A DNA stretch of 64,000 nucleotides, from the NCBI GenBank assembly GCA_003194525.1, contig NBIV01000141.1, positions 62,001 through 126,000 of the forward strand, written 5' to 3'. The stretch comes from Gracilariopsis chorda (taxonomy: Eukaryota > Rhodophyta > Florideophyceae > Gracilariales > Gracilariaceae). A program made the position numbers and the translations under genes. Shown in pieces: positions 20,670 through 33,245 of the stretch (position 1 is its first letter; every line of letters starts with the position of its first letter). The notes beneath the pieces are model-generated. The model was given only the letters and a program-made list of their open reading frames with translations, did not search any database and was not told where the DNA came from.

Positions 20670-23053
20670 ATGATTGTGGTCCGCAAGCGTGATCAACGTT
20701 TGGTCAAACTCGATCGAAAAGAACTCTACAAAACACCTCAGCCGGCTTCTTTCGGGTATTTAAAGCAGTTTTTAGGTGAGTCTTCCGCCTGTGACGTGAG
20801 CTTCATGCGTAGGATGTCTGAGAACAAGAGCCATTTCAGTGGAACGCTCCAGGAAATTCTTGGAAAGCTTTGTGCATGAGCAAGTAATGGCAATGTTCAG
20901 TTAGAAAATTGGTCATACACCAAGAAAACGGTATCGAGTTATTTGAAGGTCTATTAGACTCACCAATCCAGCGAATTAATTTCTGCGAATGCTTTTACTA
21001 ACTTGTTCGTAACCTTTTTGATATGGAGATTGACAAAAAAACGCTCTGGTGAATTTGTAGGTAGATTTATCGTCTCTACAAGCGCTAGTAGCAATCTATA
21101 TCTGAGTGATACGAAAGACTTTGGGTTGAATTTCTTGGGATGTGATCTCCAAGAAAATGAAGACACGAAGCAACTGGCAAACTTGGCTGTAAATACCTTT
21201 AACGAGCTTTCCGGAAGAATAACTGCTCCGGTACCAGATGAAAAGGAGAGAGAAAACATGGTACGACACGTTGCCGAGCTGCTACATATCCACTTAGCTG
21301 CTGACATGCCCATTTAGAATCCTATGTGAGGCTAAAGCAAGCTTTCAGATATGTTAAGTCAGAAAAATATTTCTTACATTTTTCTATACCTTACATTAGA
21401 GGGTCAACTGAAAGAGCTTATCGAAGTCTAGGCATCTGGTGAGAAGATTCAGAAAATTCCTCGGTCCATGTCTAAGACTGCAGATACGAGTTTAATGCGG
21501 CTTATGGTACGAGTAGGAGTGGATTGTTTGTTCATGAGCTCAGGTGATACTATTGTTGAGTATTTTGAGAGATACGTTGGCTCTTCAGTGATCAGGGTGC
21601 ATGGAACACTTCCACCTGAGCTTCCATTTAGGGGTTCTCAGATGCAAGGAAGTCTGTTCATGCGTTTTTGGACTGGGTTTTAGAATACCGGAAGGGCATT
21701 TCTCTATGATACGCGAAGATATCTAGAAATTGAACAAAGAAGTGAAGTGAAGCAAAACCCGATAGAAGCAAGAAACCAGGGCTTTTGTGAAGAACAGAAA
21801 GTGTGTTGCAATGCCCCAAAGGGGAAAAACACCGAAAGACGTCCGGGATCTTCCTCTCACGAGGTGAACCCAGTTGGGTAGAGCCCTCCCAGAGGTGTCA
21901 CGGCGAAGTCGGTTTGTAAGACCAGGGACACCTGTCACGACTCGCGCAGGGAGGTGAAGGCGAAGAATCGGTATCCGCGTGAGCGGGGTGTGGTCCTCAG
22001 TAGAGGTATGTTTCCACGTAAGTGGGGGTGTGTGAGCGGATGCGCACACGAGGGCCGCGGATAGCGGGAGGTGCTACCCTAAAAAGGGGAAAGAGGAAGG
22101 AAGAAGTGGGTCGCGAGAGCGACGAGTAGATACGGCAATGCCGGTGGACAGGACTCCCTATACAGGGCGAAACACCAATATGATTGGAACAATTAGTACT
22201 CCCAATGATGGGTCTCCTTTAGATGTGCAAGGGGGGTGAACTTCCGTACACTACGGTGCTTCCCTCCAAGAAGGAGTTGAGAACACGCGGAGGCGGTAAA
22301 GCTCAGAGCCAATTCCCCAGTTTGGGGTCCCTTGTTGGGGAAGGTTTACTGGTGCGACGGCAGTGCGCCGTCGCACTAAGTACTAGCTTCCCAGAAATGG
22401 GTGTGAAAATAATTAATAAAATTAACTAAAATACTCCACATTCCGTGGCAACATCCACTACTGTGGCCAACCGCCAATTGACCCAAAACCGTGTCCCACG
22501 TGTCCATACCCACCATTATAGGGCGTAGTTCATACACGCACTACACAACCGATAATATCGGGAAAGCGTTCAAGTACCCAGAATCCCTCCCTGAGGGCGT
22601 TGCACTTCAGAAAGAGCTAATAGAAATTATGAAAGAAGGAAAGGGATCAAACGCCTGTAGTCAATTCTACAGCAAATGGATGTGTCCGAGAGACTTTGAC
22701 ATAATTCGAAGTGCTTTGCTTGCACGTCTTGGACTATGGAAGTTGAGGGTGCTACAGCTGGTTCTGAAGATATTGAAGGTGGGTGACAGTCTTTTTGAGA
22801 TGCTTCCTGGGATGAATGTGGGCTTGTCCTCGCTCGCATTCTCGTGCGCTCCAAGGAGCTTTTCTTTCTCCTTTATGCCCTAAGGTGTCCATTGTTTAGC
22901 GGACGGATCCCCGATGAACTGAAATCTTTTGTAGAAGAAGATGGATGCATTAACGTGACAGTGTTCTCTGTTTCTTCCACGTGTTCTGTTAATGAAGCCA
23001 ACCTTGTTTTGAAGGTACCTCTAGCTTCGAAGTGTGTCACTTTTCCTTGCTGA
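20670..23053 (+). pseudogene. MULE accessory gene, split by solo LTR
   Basis: Broken plus-strand frames (20670-20879, 21003-21317, 21468-21683, resuming after the LTR at about 22610-22883) match the remnant at 1064-1807. Reading across the target duplication at 21797-21801/22610-22614 shows that the LTR entered a coding stretch: one side ends near EEQK and the other continues with ELIEIMKEGKGSNACSQFYSKWMCPRDFD. No known domain is visible. It is probably a MULE-encoded second protein conserved between the two copies. Confidence 0.6.
21802..22609 (-). mobile_element. Solo LTR, family A, copy 2
   Basis: An 808-bp LTR with TG...CA ends on the minus strand, flanked by a perfect 5-bp duplication GAAAG (21797-21801 and 22610-22614). 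No internal region remains, so it arose by LTR-LTR recombination. It is nested in the MULE accessory gene, antisense to it, so it is younger than the MULE. Confidence 0.9.
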
Positions 23054-23073
23054 GTGTCTGCAATGGCATCCCT

Positions 23074-25171
23074 TCAAAGACGTAGAACTACACTCGCCGC
23101 AATACTTCCAATTCCAGTAGCTTGTCGATGTAAAGCATCGTAGAGGTTTTTTCCTTTCATGTACGTATTATACCGATCTACTTCTGAGTCTTCTCTACTG
23201 GTTCTAAGTATATCTGAGTCAATGGGGATAAAATCTTTCTCCGTGGACTCATCAAAATGGCGTAGTCGGTAGTTCATCTCCTCGTTGTCGAAGTATCGGG
23301 TCTCTGACCTGGGTTTCGCCATGTATGGGACTGTCAAAGCAGATGTACCTTTTCTCCAGTATGTAGAGAAAAGCACCCCTAGAGGTATGGAGAATCCTAG
23401 TATGTTTCGCAGTTCAGGGAACCGCAGACGTTCTTTCTGATAAACCAAGGCACATCGAACCATGTGACGACAAGCAAAGCCAACAGACCACGGCTGCCCA
23501 CAGGAACAAACACCAATATACTCTGCCCTTACGTCATCTCCCAACCTCGTATACCTTTTTGAGAATTGTACAACTGTCTCTTGTGATGAGCGTTCTTCTT
23601 CCAACGACACATTCCGGCTCTGACTCAGATGGCTTCCCCATTTCAACTTAAAGCGAGCTACAGGTCCAATTGCTGGGTTTGAACTACTTTCCAGGTTTTT
23701 GATTGCTTCCGGCCACGCTTCCTGTGAATAATTCACAACCTCTGTGCTAGAAAGAATGTAGTTCTTCGAGGTCTTAATGCTCAAATCTACGAAGTGCACC
23801 AACGCGTAGTTCGTGTACTCAGCCACCAGGCTGTCTAGAACTTCTACAGGTAGAAAGTGCTCAAGCTCTCTTGTCTTCCGATATCTCCCACTTTGAGAAG
23901 ATAAGGTTCGTACAAGCTCCAAGTTCCAGGTATCAGCCCGTTCTTGGGATATACGCCGAACCTCCAAAGGAACCTTGCACAAGGGAATATTTTTCGATAT
24001 AATGATCTTCTTGTATGCAGAACTAGAAGATTTGGTGTAGCCAGTTCCTTGGAACACGTAACGGGTAGGTATAGCTGCATTTCGGAAGCAAGACACCAGC
24101 ATATGCGGCTTTTAGTGGTACAAGTACTTATACCGCACAGGGAGACGATCGTCAAAAGCATAAAAGTACTTGGATTCTAGCATTCTCCTCCTTTCGAAAA
24201 ATGTTTCCGACGTATATGACTTTCTGAGGTGAACAGGTCTTTCTTCATATCGTGCATCCACTCCATCTAACCAATCTTTCTACACCAATTGGCCACATTC
24301 TTCTTCTGTTTCTCGTTCAGATGCCATTCGTCGAGGCTTATATAGGACTAATTAAAGTCCTTCTCAGCTGCATTTATACACGCAGTGTTCTGGTCCATCA
24401 CTACCATCGCCGGTGAGACGGCGACTACAGACTTGAAGTAGGACAGAATTCGTATGAAATCCTCTTCTGTCTCGGAGCACATGTACCCCATGAAAATTTT
24501 CAACACATGACCATCATTGGCTCTTCCATTAATGGTGACCAGAGGGAAACCGTGTCTATTGGCTATGGCTTTAAAATCAATAGATACCCCGGAACAATGC
24601 CAAACTTCTGGTAGTCTTCCATCCACTCTCAAAACGACGAACAAGCCTACTTCATTCTACCCGAATCATCTGCAGCGAAGAATCCCTTATTCCCTGCATC
24701 CTTCTGGCTCAACGAAAAAAGCAGGTCACACAACCTTACACATTCCAAATCGCGGGGATTACTTTTGTAGGAAGCATACCTCAAGTTCTTCCCCGCCGAT
24801 ACCGGATTTATCTTTTGATTGTACTTGTCTTCCAGGTATCGTATCGTATCTCTAAAGCTCATATGGAAATCGCTCGTCATATGTATCGCTTCGGAACGCA
24901 GTTGCGGCTTGAGATGTCTAATACCAAAGCTCCTGGAGGGACCATGTCCATGATTAAAACTATATAAATTAGCCACTAAGATCATTCCACCATATTCCTC
25001 CTGCCCAGAATCCTCCGTCTTAATCAGTATCGAGAAGAGGCATCGCCTTATCTTGTTATTGTATTCATCGTACTTCAAGATTCCTTTCTTCAGCACCCTT
25101 CTATTCCCTCGTTCAACACCATGACTCTTCGGAGACTTTGCCTTATCCGGAGATCGCTTTCGTTCTCCCAA
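23074..25171 (-). pseudogene. MULE transposase with SWIM zinc finger
   Basis: Three minus-strand frames in order. 25171-24647 is the N-terminal part (basic start, then RHLKPQLRSEAIHMTSDF). 24644-24348 is the MULE catalytic core (FPLVTINGRANDGHVLKIFMGY, then PAMVVMDQNTACINAAEK around the second D). 24102-23074 is the C-terminal part with a SWIM finger, CSCGQPWSVGFACRH (CxC...CxH). SWIM fingers follow the DDE core in many MULE transposases. Frame changes and stops, mainly between 24102 and 24348, make this a dead copy. Confidence 0.75.
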
Positions 25172-25270
25172 GTATATAGAAGTCCTTACGAATAAGCTGT
25201 ACCCGAAGCAGTCCGCGATAAAATGAACTTCTTTCAGAACCGTGACACCAGGAGCATCGAGAGGAAGGGT

Positions 25271-26947
25271 TTACAGATAGGCTAAGGCAGCTGCTTTAAA
25301 ACAATCCTCAAGTATCTCATTTGGTATCGCGTTCTGTACGGATTCCGTGGCCAGTTCTTCATCACCATCTTCTGTCCAGTGCTTTTCGTCCTTCTTTCCA
25401 ATGCCATGCTTCTCCCTTGATTCTGATTCCTTTTCATACAGGATGCCACCATCAGAGTTTTCGAAAAAGCATGAAAGAACCTCCTCTTCTTCATCTAAGA
25501 ATCGATCAATGAGCAGCGCCTCATCTTCTTCAACGGATTGCTGATCTGAAACCTGCTGCGCATATGCAACGTTTGTGTTGAGAGTTTCACTCTCCTCACT
25601 CACTTTGAAGACTAGCTCGGCGCTTACAGCACTGTGGGGTGCACGCTCGCATTCTTCTACTGTTTGTGTTGAGGAGTTGGGAGAAGCAGCAGGGGGGTCA
25701 GCTTCAAAAGAGCTAATACTATAATCGCCTCTTACGCCACTGTTGACGTTAAACGCGTTATCAAGAAGTCCATCCGAGCATTTTACATCGTTTACGCCAC
25801 CTTTTCCGATGCCTTTCTTTGAGATAGGTCCTTGCTGCGGCCTCTTAGATAAATTGGAAACCAGCCTACCTCCTTCCTGCGAAACCGATGAGTGTTGCTT
25901 CCAAAGCTCCGGTTTGGGTTCGTGCACTTCTCTTTGCGAAGCATGGCAATCAAACACGCCTCCCCTCTCAGGGCATTTGGTGCTATGCAACACGCAATAG
26001 AAAGAATAAAGTCCTCAGCACCAGTGGAGTCGCCATACGCCATATCGTCTTCGCTAACTGTTTCTGCATCGCTTTGAGATAAAGCTCCATGTGAATGCTC
26101 TACGACATAGCATGATGAGCTGTTGTAGAACTCGGCTCCATTGAAGGGGGTATGGTTCGAAAGATGCGTGAAAGACGTACATATTCTCCATTTTTCCGTA
26201 TATGCTCTTCCCATTCTTGAAGACGGGAGGCTAAAGAGGAGCGAATGCTCTCAAACCTCCTTCTCACAACATCATCGGGGCATGGAAGTTGTTGAGGGGT
26301 TTGTGTGTGTATGAGGTCCTGTTCAATTACCCAACATCTTGCCATGGCATAGAACTTTGCCCGAATCTTGGAGCGGCACTGTGACTTGTGCCGCAGACAC
26401 CGCAATTTTCTGATGAGCAGCGCAGACGACCTTGATTTCTTCGTCTGCAACACTGAGAAGTATTGTACACCATAGAGATAGCGAAAGTTCTTAGCGATGT
26501 AGCAACCATTGCAGGGAGGTCAAAGACCTCCTCTAAACCTTTCAGAGCTGAGACAAGCCTCTCGTTTGACATTGTAAGTTCTGTGTTACATTCAACACCA
26601 TCCTCAAGTTTCACATAAACCCCTGAACGCCTCCTATTGTTTTCAAATCTCTCTTGGAAGTCTGCCTGAACCTCAGTGCATGACCCGGTCTTCGTAGTTC
26701 GTCCTTCACACGTATTCATTGATGGTAGCTCCATGTACGGCTTCTCGTGTATCTGAGCATCAGAAAAGGCTGCGATATCTTCATTCATCTCGTGAGATTG
26801 CCCAAAACTCTCCAAAGCCTTCTCCTTACCTCCATTATGTTGTTCAGTTTGTGCCTTCAGCTCGGAAAGCGTCGCGGTATCCTTCGCTCTTTCTTCAGCT
26901 TCAACTTCTACCTGTGCTTGTGTCCGACTGATCGTCTTTGCTGGTGA
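25271..26947 (-). pseudogene. MULE middle region, acidic, unassigned
   Basis: Open minus-strand stretches (26947-26327, 26453-26100, 25993-25271) between the protease and the transposase N-terminus are rich in acidic and serine residues with some coiled-coil character (for example SVEEDEALLIDRFLDEEEE). Codon-like structure continues through the region, so it is likely a linker or an ORF of the element. No domain is recognised. Confidence 0.45.
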
Positions 26948-27454
26948 ATGTCCGTCATCTTTTATCTCTACTTCACAACTTTCTCCATTTGGAATCTCTT
27001 TCAGCTCCTCTTCTACACCTGATACTCCAATTACTCTAGAATCACTTCCGGCTTACTTATTATGCGCTTTAAACACCACCTCGGAGGGCTGTGATACACA
27101 TCTCTCAATCTATTTGTTGAGAATGTCCACTACAACCGGAGCAGAATCAGAAGTCTGCACCCGTCGCTTCATGCGAATCTTGAGAGGTAGATACATCCCA
27201 CTGCTCTGAACAGAACTTTGGTTCTGCTCGTGAAAACGCTTTGTTCACTCGCCTTTCCGAATAGCACGCGCCTCATAGTCGCGCGTACCCAAGGGAACTG
27301 GCAGAAAATTCGTCTCTCCACAGGGGTTGTTGAAAACATCCATGACCTTTCCTTCTACTGCTTCCCGTTCTCCCAGAACTGTATTCAAATCTGTTCCCTC
27401 TTTCTTTCCAGCTTCTTCCTTTCCAGTCTGCCTCCCAATATTCCGCTCCACGCT

Positions 27455-28451
27455 TCATTTCCTACGCTGCCGTTGTTTACCTTCCTTCCTCATGTGGAGG
27501 AGTGCTAAACGATGCTCCGACTGGAGCCGTACGACCATTGTTTCAGTAACAATGTCGGTTTTAAAGAACTCTTTCGCCATCAGTATGTGTAGAATCCGGA
27601 TTCTAATGGACATCCATCGAATCCTCCCACGCAACGACCGGCTGTACCCAAAGGCATAGGTTCGCTTTGGGATACAGCCGTGGTCCTCACTGAAAATGGT
27701 GAAAAAGGAAACCACATAGCAACCACAGCTGTGCGAGTCCTTTTGTCGCTTAAAAAACTTTACCTGTAGCATGTAGTTCCGCTCTGATATGACCGCACGT
27801 AGCGCTTCATGCCCTGTGAGGCAAAAGGGAAACAAGAAAGAGAACATTTTCAGAATCCTTCGATCAACAGACATTCCAAGACTGTCTCCAAACTAAACCG
27901 TCCACCATTGAGTTCCTTGCATCGCATTGACTACTTTTTTCTCTACCAAAACACCGCAATTGCTGTTAGACATGTTCAACAGGACTAAAACGGTGTTTAT
28001 CTCTGCATCAACATTACCTTTAAAGATAAACCACTTCTTGAACACGTCCAAATCCTCTTCCTGTATGTGATCCTTCTTTCCCTTGTATGATTTCGATACT
28101 CTTGTCAGCATCACTCCAATAGAACATGAGGCAAAAGCCACCCCAACAGAACGTACCATGTTCAACACAGCTGTTGAGATCAAATCGCTACACATTTCCG
28201 AATCAGGTCTTGAACGATGTACCAAAGAAACCCGTGATGTTTCTTTGCCTTCTGCGATCAGGATTGTAGCTACATGGTTCTTCACAACTGCAAAAAGGAC
28301 TTCGGAACTCGCAGTGCCATCGCTGATGCGCATTTGCGTCAAGATTCTCCCAGAACGACGTAAAGGTTTCATATAGTTCATGTTCTGAGAGAATGTCTAC
28401 GTAATCAGACGCTTTTTTTGCTCCATTGCTCAAAGCAATAAAATCAAACAC
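27455..28451 (-). pseudogene. Ulp1-like (C48) cysteine protease of the MULE
   Basis: The minus-strand frame 27874-27455 contains QKDSHSCGCYVVSFF, the Q...D..SCG.Y block with the catalytic Cys of Ulp1/SENP proteases. The upstream frames (28451-27893) carry a beta-rich segment (INTVLVLLNMSNSNCGVLV) where the family has its HW motif; His is not evident there, so the copy may be inactive. Ulp1-like domains captured by MULEs are known from land plants (for example KAONASHI-type elements), where their role is unresolved. Confidence 0.6.
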
Positions 28452-28606
28452 GAGAGCGGTCAGGAAAAAAGATTATGAAGTAGAGAGAGTCAGCAGCCTT
28501 TGAAAGGGTCGTCGAAGATGTGAAGGAGGACGTAGTACCTGACGTGTCTGTCATTACCACACATTTTGACGACGCCGCGCGGTAACCTCGACTGCATCTA
28601 AATCTC

Positions 28607-28846
28607 ATTTACGTTGTGCTGACTTGGCGGCCGCAGAGAGCAGGGATAGAGGGAATGCCCTGACTCCGCGGATCTACTCGTTGAAATCCAAAATAGGGGC
28701 CTATTATTGGCTACAGTAAGATCTGAAGTGGCACGGGCACTTGTGCAGCTCGCCATGGCAGGTGCCCGCTGACTCTCTCTTTTTATTGATGCAAATGCGC
28801 ACTGACTTGCCTACACTATCTACGTCGTGTATTTTAGCCCTTTCCC
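28607..28846. repeat. MULE right terminal inverted repeat
   Basis: A 240-bp inverted match to the left end. The outer edge reads GCCCTTTCCC and is followed by the target duplication. Confidence 0.85.
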
Positions 28847-29409
28847 GATAAATGGGTGGGGACTTTCTAAGAGCATCTCCATCCACCTACAAAACTCCAA
28901 GAAATCGAAGATTTTGTAGTTTGAAGCTTTCAATTCTGTCCCCACCGGTGTTGTAATCAAAACATTTTTTGGAAAGAAAAGTCCAGTTTGCTTCGAGCGT
29001 GCTCCGAAAACACGAGATTTGGAGTGCGCTCCAAATGACAAGCTTGGAACTATTTTTGGAAACCAAACCTACAAAACGCGCCTTGCAAGAACTCCTACCA
29101 CTTTTGGCTGCCATCAACGCAACACTCTTCCCGCTGGAAAGTGTTTCCCGCCAAAGGAATTGAACTCTTCTCAAATTCTTTTGCTCTAGATTCACATAAT
29201 AGCGACTGAGCAATACTTTTTTGGCGCCAATCAGATTACTGCAAGCAAATGAAGTGGCACAAGGCCAGTGCTCAGGCACAGTGTTCTGCAACTAATTGTA
29301 TCGTCGGTGGATCTCAAACCATTTTTGAGGTACATAAACGTTGAAGTGAAACTGCCACAACCATTCTACATCTTCTGACCTGCCAAACAGAGTTCCACCA
29401 GCAGTACAT

Positions 29410-30599
29410 ATGAACATGGTGGCTAGGAAAAGATGGAAAAGCCCTGAAACGGTAGCAGCGTCTCGTGCATATGTTACGGCTCCAGAAGATCCAACGAAAG
29501 GTAAAACCAAGAAGCGTGATGTGTTCTTTGTAGAAGTATTGCAGTTTTACGAAAAGGAAGTTGAATCTTTTGTAAGAGAAATTACACTTCCAAAGCGCAC
29601 GTGAGCTACTGTAGTTCAGCGTTATCGTAAAGCTCGTTGCGAGTGATTTAAATTCGAGGGAGTTCTTCAAAGAATTAAGAGTAAGAAACCGACTGGTTCA
29701 CCGACAGAGAACGACATAGAACGCGCTGCTTTGGCGATTTACAATGGAGAAGGAAACATATCTGACATGTATACGTTTATGTCCGATAAGACTCTAACCA
29801 CTGAGCCTAAATTTTTGTTTCGATCGGCTTCGATGTTTTTGCGAGAAGCCCACACTTCGAATATGATCCTAAAATCTCAACAAATGTTAGTGGGCGTAAG
29901 TTCTCAGAATCAGAGCGACGAGATCGGTCCAACTAATGACCAGTCTACAGGACCTGGCCAACAGCATGCAGAGTCGCAAGACCGTAGTACGGTCCACAGA
30001 TGTCCGACAGGAACAAAGAGAGCACTAGAAGTGTCCAACCAGGTTGCTGCATTGAACAAAGGAGCAGAACCAATTGAGAAAATGGCGGCGGCGTCAATGA
30101 AACGGACCAAAGTTGCTGAAGAAAAGTTTGCTGTAGACAAACAGCGGGCGCTGATCGAATTCTTATCAATGTCTGGCACGGATCCGCAACTGCGAGAAAA
30201 TTCTTGATGTTAAAGCAGAAAAAAGCGCTGTTTGAACTCAAGCAAGAGCTTCGTGAATGTACGGGACCACAGAACACGGATGTGATTGCATTGAGTGCAG
30301 ACAAAGAGGAACCTGTAGATGAAGCAGGTCAAAGGACCGAGCATCAGCCAGTACTGCTTACAAAGAAAAGTATATCAGTTGACAAGATCGGAAATATAAA
30401 TGTCCTAGGGACTCATCATGGTCGTAATGAATTGTGCGGTGGTGCCCAAATTGATCTCGGACAGAGCGACTTTAGCCTGACAAATGTCACTCAAGGTAAG
30501 GAAGGGAACGGAATCTGTTTCAAAAGTATTGAGTTGAGGACCGAAAATGGCTCCAGGGGCATATCTCAGACGAGAAACATCGCAAGTTTACTAAACTAG
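29410..30599 (+). pseudogene. Harbinger partner protein (NAM-associated type), broken
   Basis: Reading begins near 29410 (MNMVARKRWKSP) and runs, with two in-frame TGA stops between 29602 and 29650, into 29731-30207, then shifts frame to 30204-30599. The middle has GTKRALEVSNQV and KMAAASMKRTKVAEEKFAVDKQRALIEFL, the charged helix typical of NAM-associated proteins of plant-type Harbinger elements. It would have bound DNA at the element ends. It is dead now. Confidence 0.6.
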
Positions 30600-30724
30600 T
30601 ACATAGTGTGTCTCTGTCATGCAGTTACACTCTGCAAGTCTTTGGCTCCTCGGCTGGTGATTTGGAGAAAATAAATGGTCCTACGTATCTGAGAAGGCTC
30701 CATGTGTCAATCGCCACATAGAAT

Positions 30725-31637
30725 TGTAGTGCAATACATTCCCGCGTACGGGCGATGGTGAAACTCATATCTGAGGTGTACTCGGTGCGAGCGATGAAGC
30801 GGGATGCATGAATTTTAGCCCCCGTTTACCGGGCTAATTAGCGGTCGGGTTACCCAGGGTGGTTATGGGAACATTCATATTTTGTGGTACTTGCCTGCCA
30901 AGGGTGGTGGACACGTGGCTACAGCCCCAGCCAGGAGGCCCAAAATGGCTACTTATTTTAGTGTAGTTTAGGGGTTAGTTTTACTTAGGCTAGTGCACTA
31001 CCTACTGTACTGCACTGAGCTAGTACTTGAGCGTCGGCCGCACGACGGCGAGCTCACCAAGAAAAGAAAGGAGAGTTCGGCTCTGACTCTATTCGCCATG
31101 CAAAGTGTCTAACTCCTCGCGGAGGTACACCGCTTGCCCGGTAGTTTCACCCGACTTGCACCACCGATGAGACCGTGATCGTCGTACCCAGTGGGTTGTG
31201 ACCACTCGTGGTATTCATTGTTGTCGTGTGACCGCCCGTACAGGCCCTATCTCCGCCCCAGTTTTGGGTATTGATATTACCGACGTGTGTCGTGAGACCG
31301 TGAGACCATCTCTTCCCCTCATATCCCCTAACCGCCGCGCGGTGCGTGTTCGTGTGTGTGTATCGGCACCCCCCTCCGGGGTCTGTTCCCGCTTTCCGCA
31401 CGCCCCCGTCGGGTGGTCCCTTTCCCTCTCTTGTTCCCCTGCTCGCAGGCTACTTCCGTACCAGCCGTGGTTCCGACCCGTTCTAACCCCTAAACCTCCG
31501 AGGTACATCCAGGCTCCCGACGGAGTTACACCCGTCATACGGGACACGGAGGGCTCTACCCAGCTGGGCCTACCTCTCCAAGAGAGCAAGGCTTCGAGCT
31601 GCCTTGGGTGCCTTTCCCACACCGGGATTGCACCACA
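30725..31637 (+). mobile_element. Solo LTR, family A relative, copy 3
   Basis: A 913-bp LTR starting TGTAGTGCAA and ending ATTGCACCACA, flanked by a perfect 5-bp duplication AGAAT (30720-30724, 31638-31642). It resembles LTR copies 1 and 2 at both ends and in the middle but is clearly diverged. It sits between the two genes of the decayed Harbinger element. The long open frame on its plus strand (31198-31968) runs through the LTR edge and is not a gene. Confidence 0.88.
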
Positions 31638-31661
31638 AGAATATGAATCATTCACATACAT

Positions 31662-33013
31662 TCAGAACTCCGAGCCATTTAGGTTCCAAATGTGCGAAAT
31701 CAGAGCAGCAACGATTCGGTCGTGCAATTCGCGAAGCTTAATTTTATCACTGATAACTGTAGATGAAGGTTGTGATAGTAGCAAATCGCCCGGCGCGGGC
31801 CGCTCCAGAACGATATCCTTAGTATCTTCGTATTCATTACATAGTGCCGTTCGCCCTCCTGCTCCATCAATTTGGCATGAATCACTGAGACTTTTTACAA
31901 TCATATTGTGCATACACACAGAAGCGGTAGCAAGCCACTTATCTTGTCCAAGAACCAAAACTCACTAGAAATAAACAATAATTTGAAATGGCGGAACAAG
32001 ACACCAAAGACCCTCTCAATACACTTACTTATATCCTCCTGCCTCCTGCCTAATCATGTATAGTTTAAACCGTCTATCACATGCAAAACTGATTGATTTG
32101 TCAAAGAATTTCCAATTGGGATATATGCGATCCGTAAGGTAGTAGAACCAGTTAAATACTTGCTCAGAGATTTTGAAAGTTGGGAATAAAGGCAGAAAGT
32201 CACCAGATAGCACTCTTGGGAAACAGTTGCTTACGGTTAGTATATTAAGATCATTCATAGCCTCTCTTAGCCCAAACTGGAACAACCATATCCACAAATC
32301 GAGAGAACATATAAATTCATTCTAACAGATGTTTGTTCGTCTTTTCCAATCATTATACCCTGTAACGCCTTTGGACAGTTCTTCCATGTCAAAATAGGGC
32401 ATTACATACATCCCATGAATCATGAAATCCCTGATGGAGCAATGCTACGTTCAATTACTTGCATATCTGCTTTGCATGGCAAACGAAAGTGAAAGCGCAA
32501 ACCTAAGTTTTCAACAGTGATGCAAAACGCTTCGAGGTACTTTGGAGCAGTAATTCCTGGTAAATCGAAGAGATTATCAGCAAGATCCGCAGAAATTGCA
32601 TACACTAATTGAAGAAGTGCGCAAATGACTTTTAGAAGCGGTGTGGTCCCCATTCGACCAGTTGCCTCTGGTCACAATTTTTATCGCATGTAAAAAAGTT
32701 CATAAATACCTTTGTGATAAGTGTATTGACCACAAATTTTGGCATTTTGAATCGATATTCAAACACTGATGAAGATTATTGTGTTCTACTTTGATTAGTT
32801 TGTGGTCTCACTTATGTCTCAGACGAAAAGTACAATATAGTGATAGTGGGCGGCAGCATAGTCACGATGAACATTTAGGGATTTTTCAGGCAGTGATCCG
32901 CCATGTTGGCGATTGAAATAAAGAATGGCGACTGATGTCATCTGCAACCAAAAGCTAACGGCAAACTCCTCGCTGTCATCGACACCAAAGAGAAGGTTGT
33001 GTTTTTCCGCCAT
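31662..33013 (-). pseudogene. Harbinger DDE transposase, broken
   Basis: Minus-strand frames in order 33013, 32653, 32297, 31958. Recognisable parts are PLLKVICALLQLVYAISAD, the DDE block AMNDLNILTVSNCF with WFYYLTDRIYP (second D), and the C-terminal CMHNMIVKSL. These are plant transposon protein motifs and correspond to FLSDGIYP and CSILHNMV in the intact copy. At least one frameshift and missing segments show that it is inactive. Confidence 0.7.
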
Positions 33014-33245
33014 TTCATGTGAAGGTTTGAGAGGAATGGTAATGATGTTTCGCAGGCTGATTTGGAGTTGAAGTTTCCCGATGGGAGCACTGTGTGCATA
33101 ACATGACTCACACTATTTGTGGATTAGAGTCAGCCAATCACGCGTTGCCTGCTGGCACTCCTTGATTTGGAATTTGGTAGATGGGTGGGGATGCTCCAAC
33201 CATACTGGCGGTTCCATTCATTCGCGATTGAAGAGGAACGTGATC

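Larger units (their letters stand above)
20356..28846. mobile_element. Mutator-like element (MULE) with protease gene
   Basis: Outer ends are inverted copies of about 240 bp (20356-20596 and 28607-28846). The flanks CATAAATGA (20347-20355) and GATAAATGG (28847-28855) match at 7 of 9 bases, consistent with an aged 9-bp target duplication. Inside are, on the plus strand, an accessory gene, and on the minus strand an Ulp1-like protease, a long acidic region, and a MULE transposase with a SWIM zinc finger. Frames are broken, so the element is not autonomous now. A solo LTR (21802-22609) interrupts the accessory gene. Confidence 0.85.
28871..33196. mobile_element. Decayed PIF/Harbinger element with nested solo LTR
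   Basis: Ends are inverted repeats of about 30 bp: left from 28871 (GAGCATCTCCATCCACC), right ending 33196 (complement GAGCATCCCCACCCATC). This is the terminus type common in plant Harbinger elements. Flanking TAA and CAA suggest a 3-bp TWA-type duplication with one change. A partner gene on the plus strand and a transposase on the minus strand converge, as in the intact element at 2197-5291, but the two elements belong to different families. Both genes are broken, so this one is older. Confidence 0.75.

Noticed and set aside
31198-31968. 256-residue plus-strand frame
   Set aside because: It runs through a solo LTR and across its target duplication into a decayed transposase; no domain.
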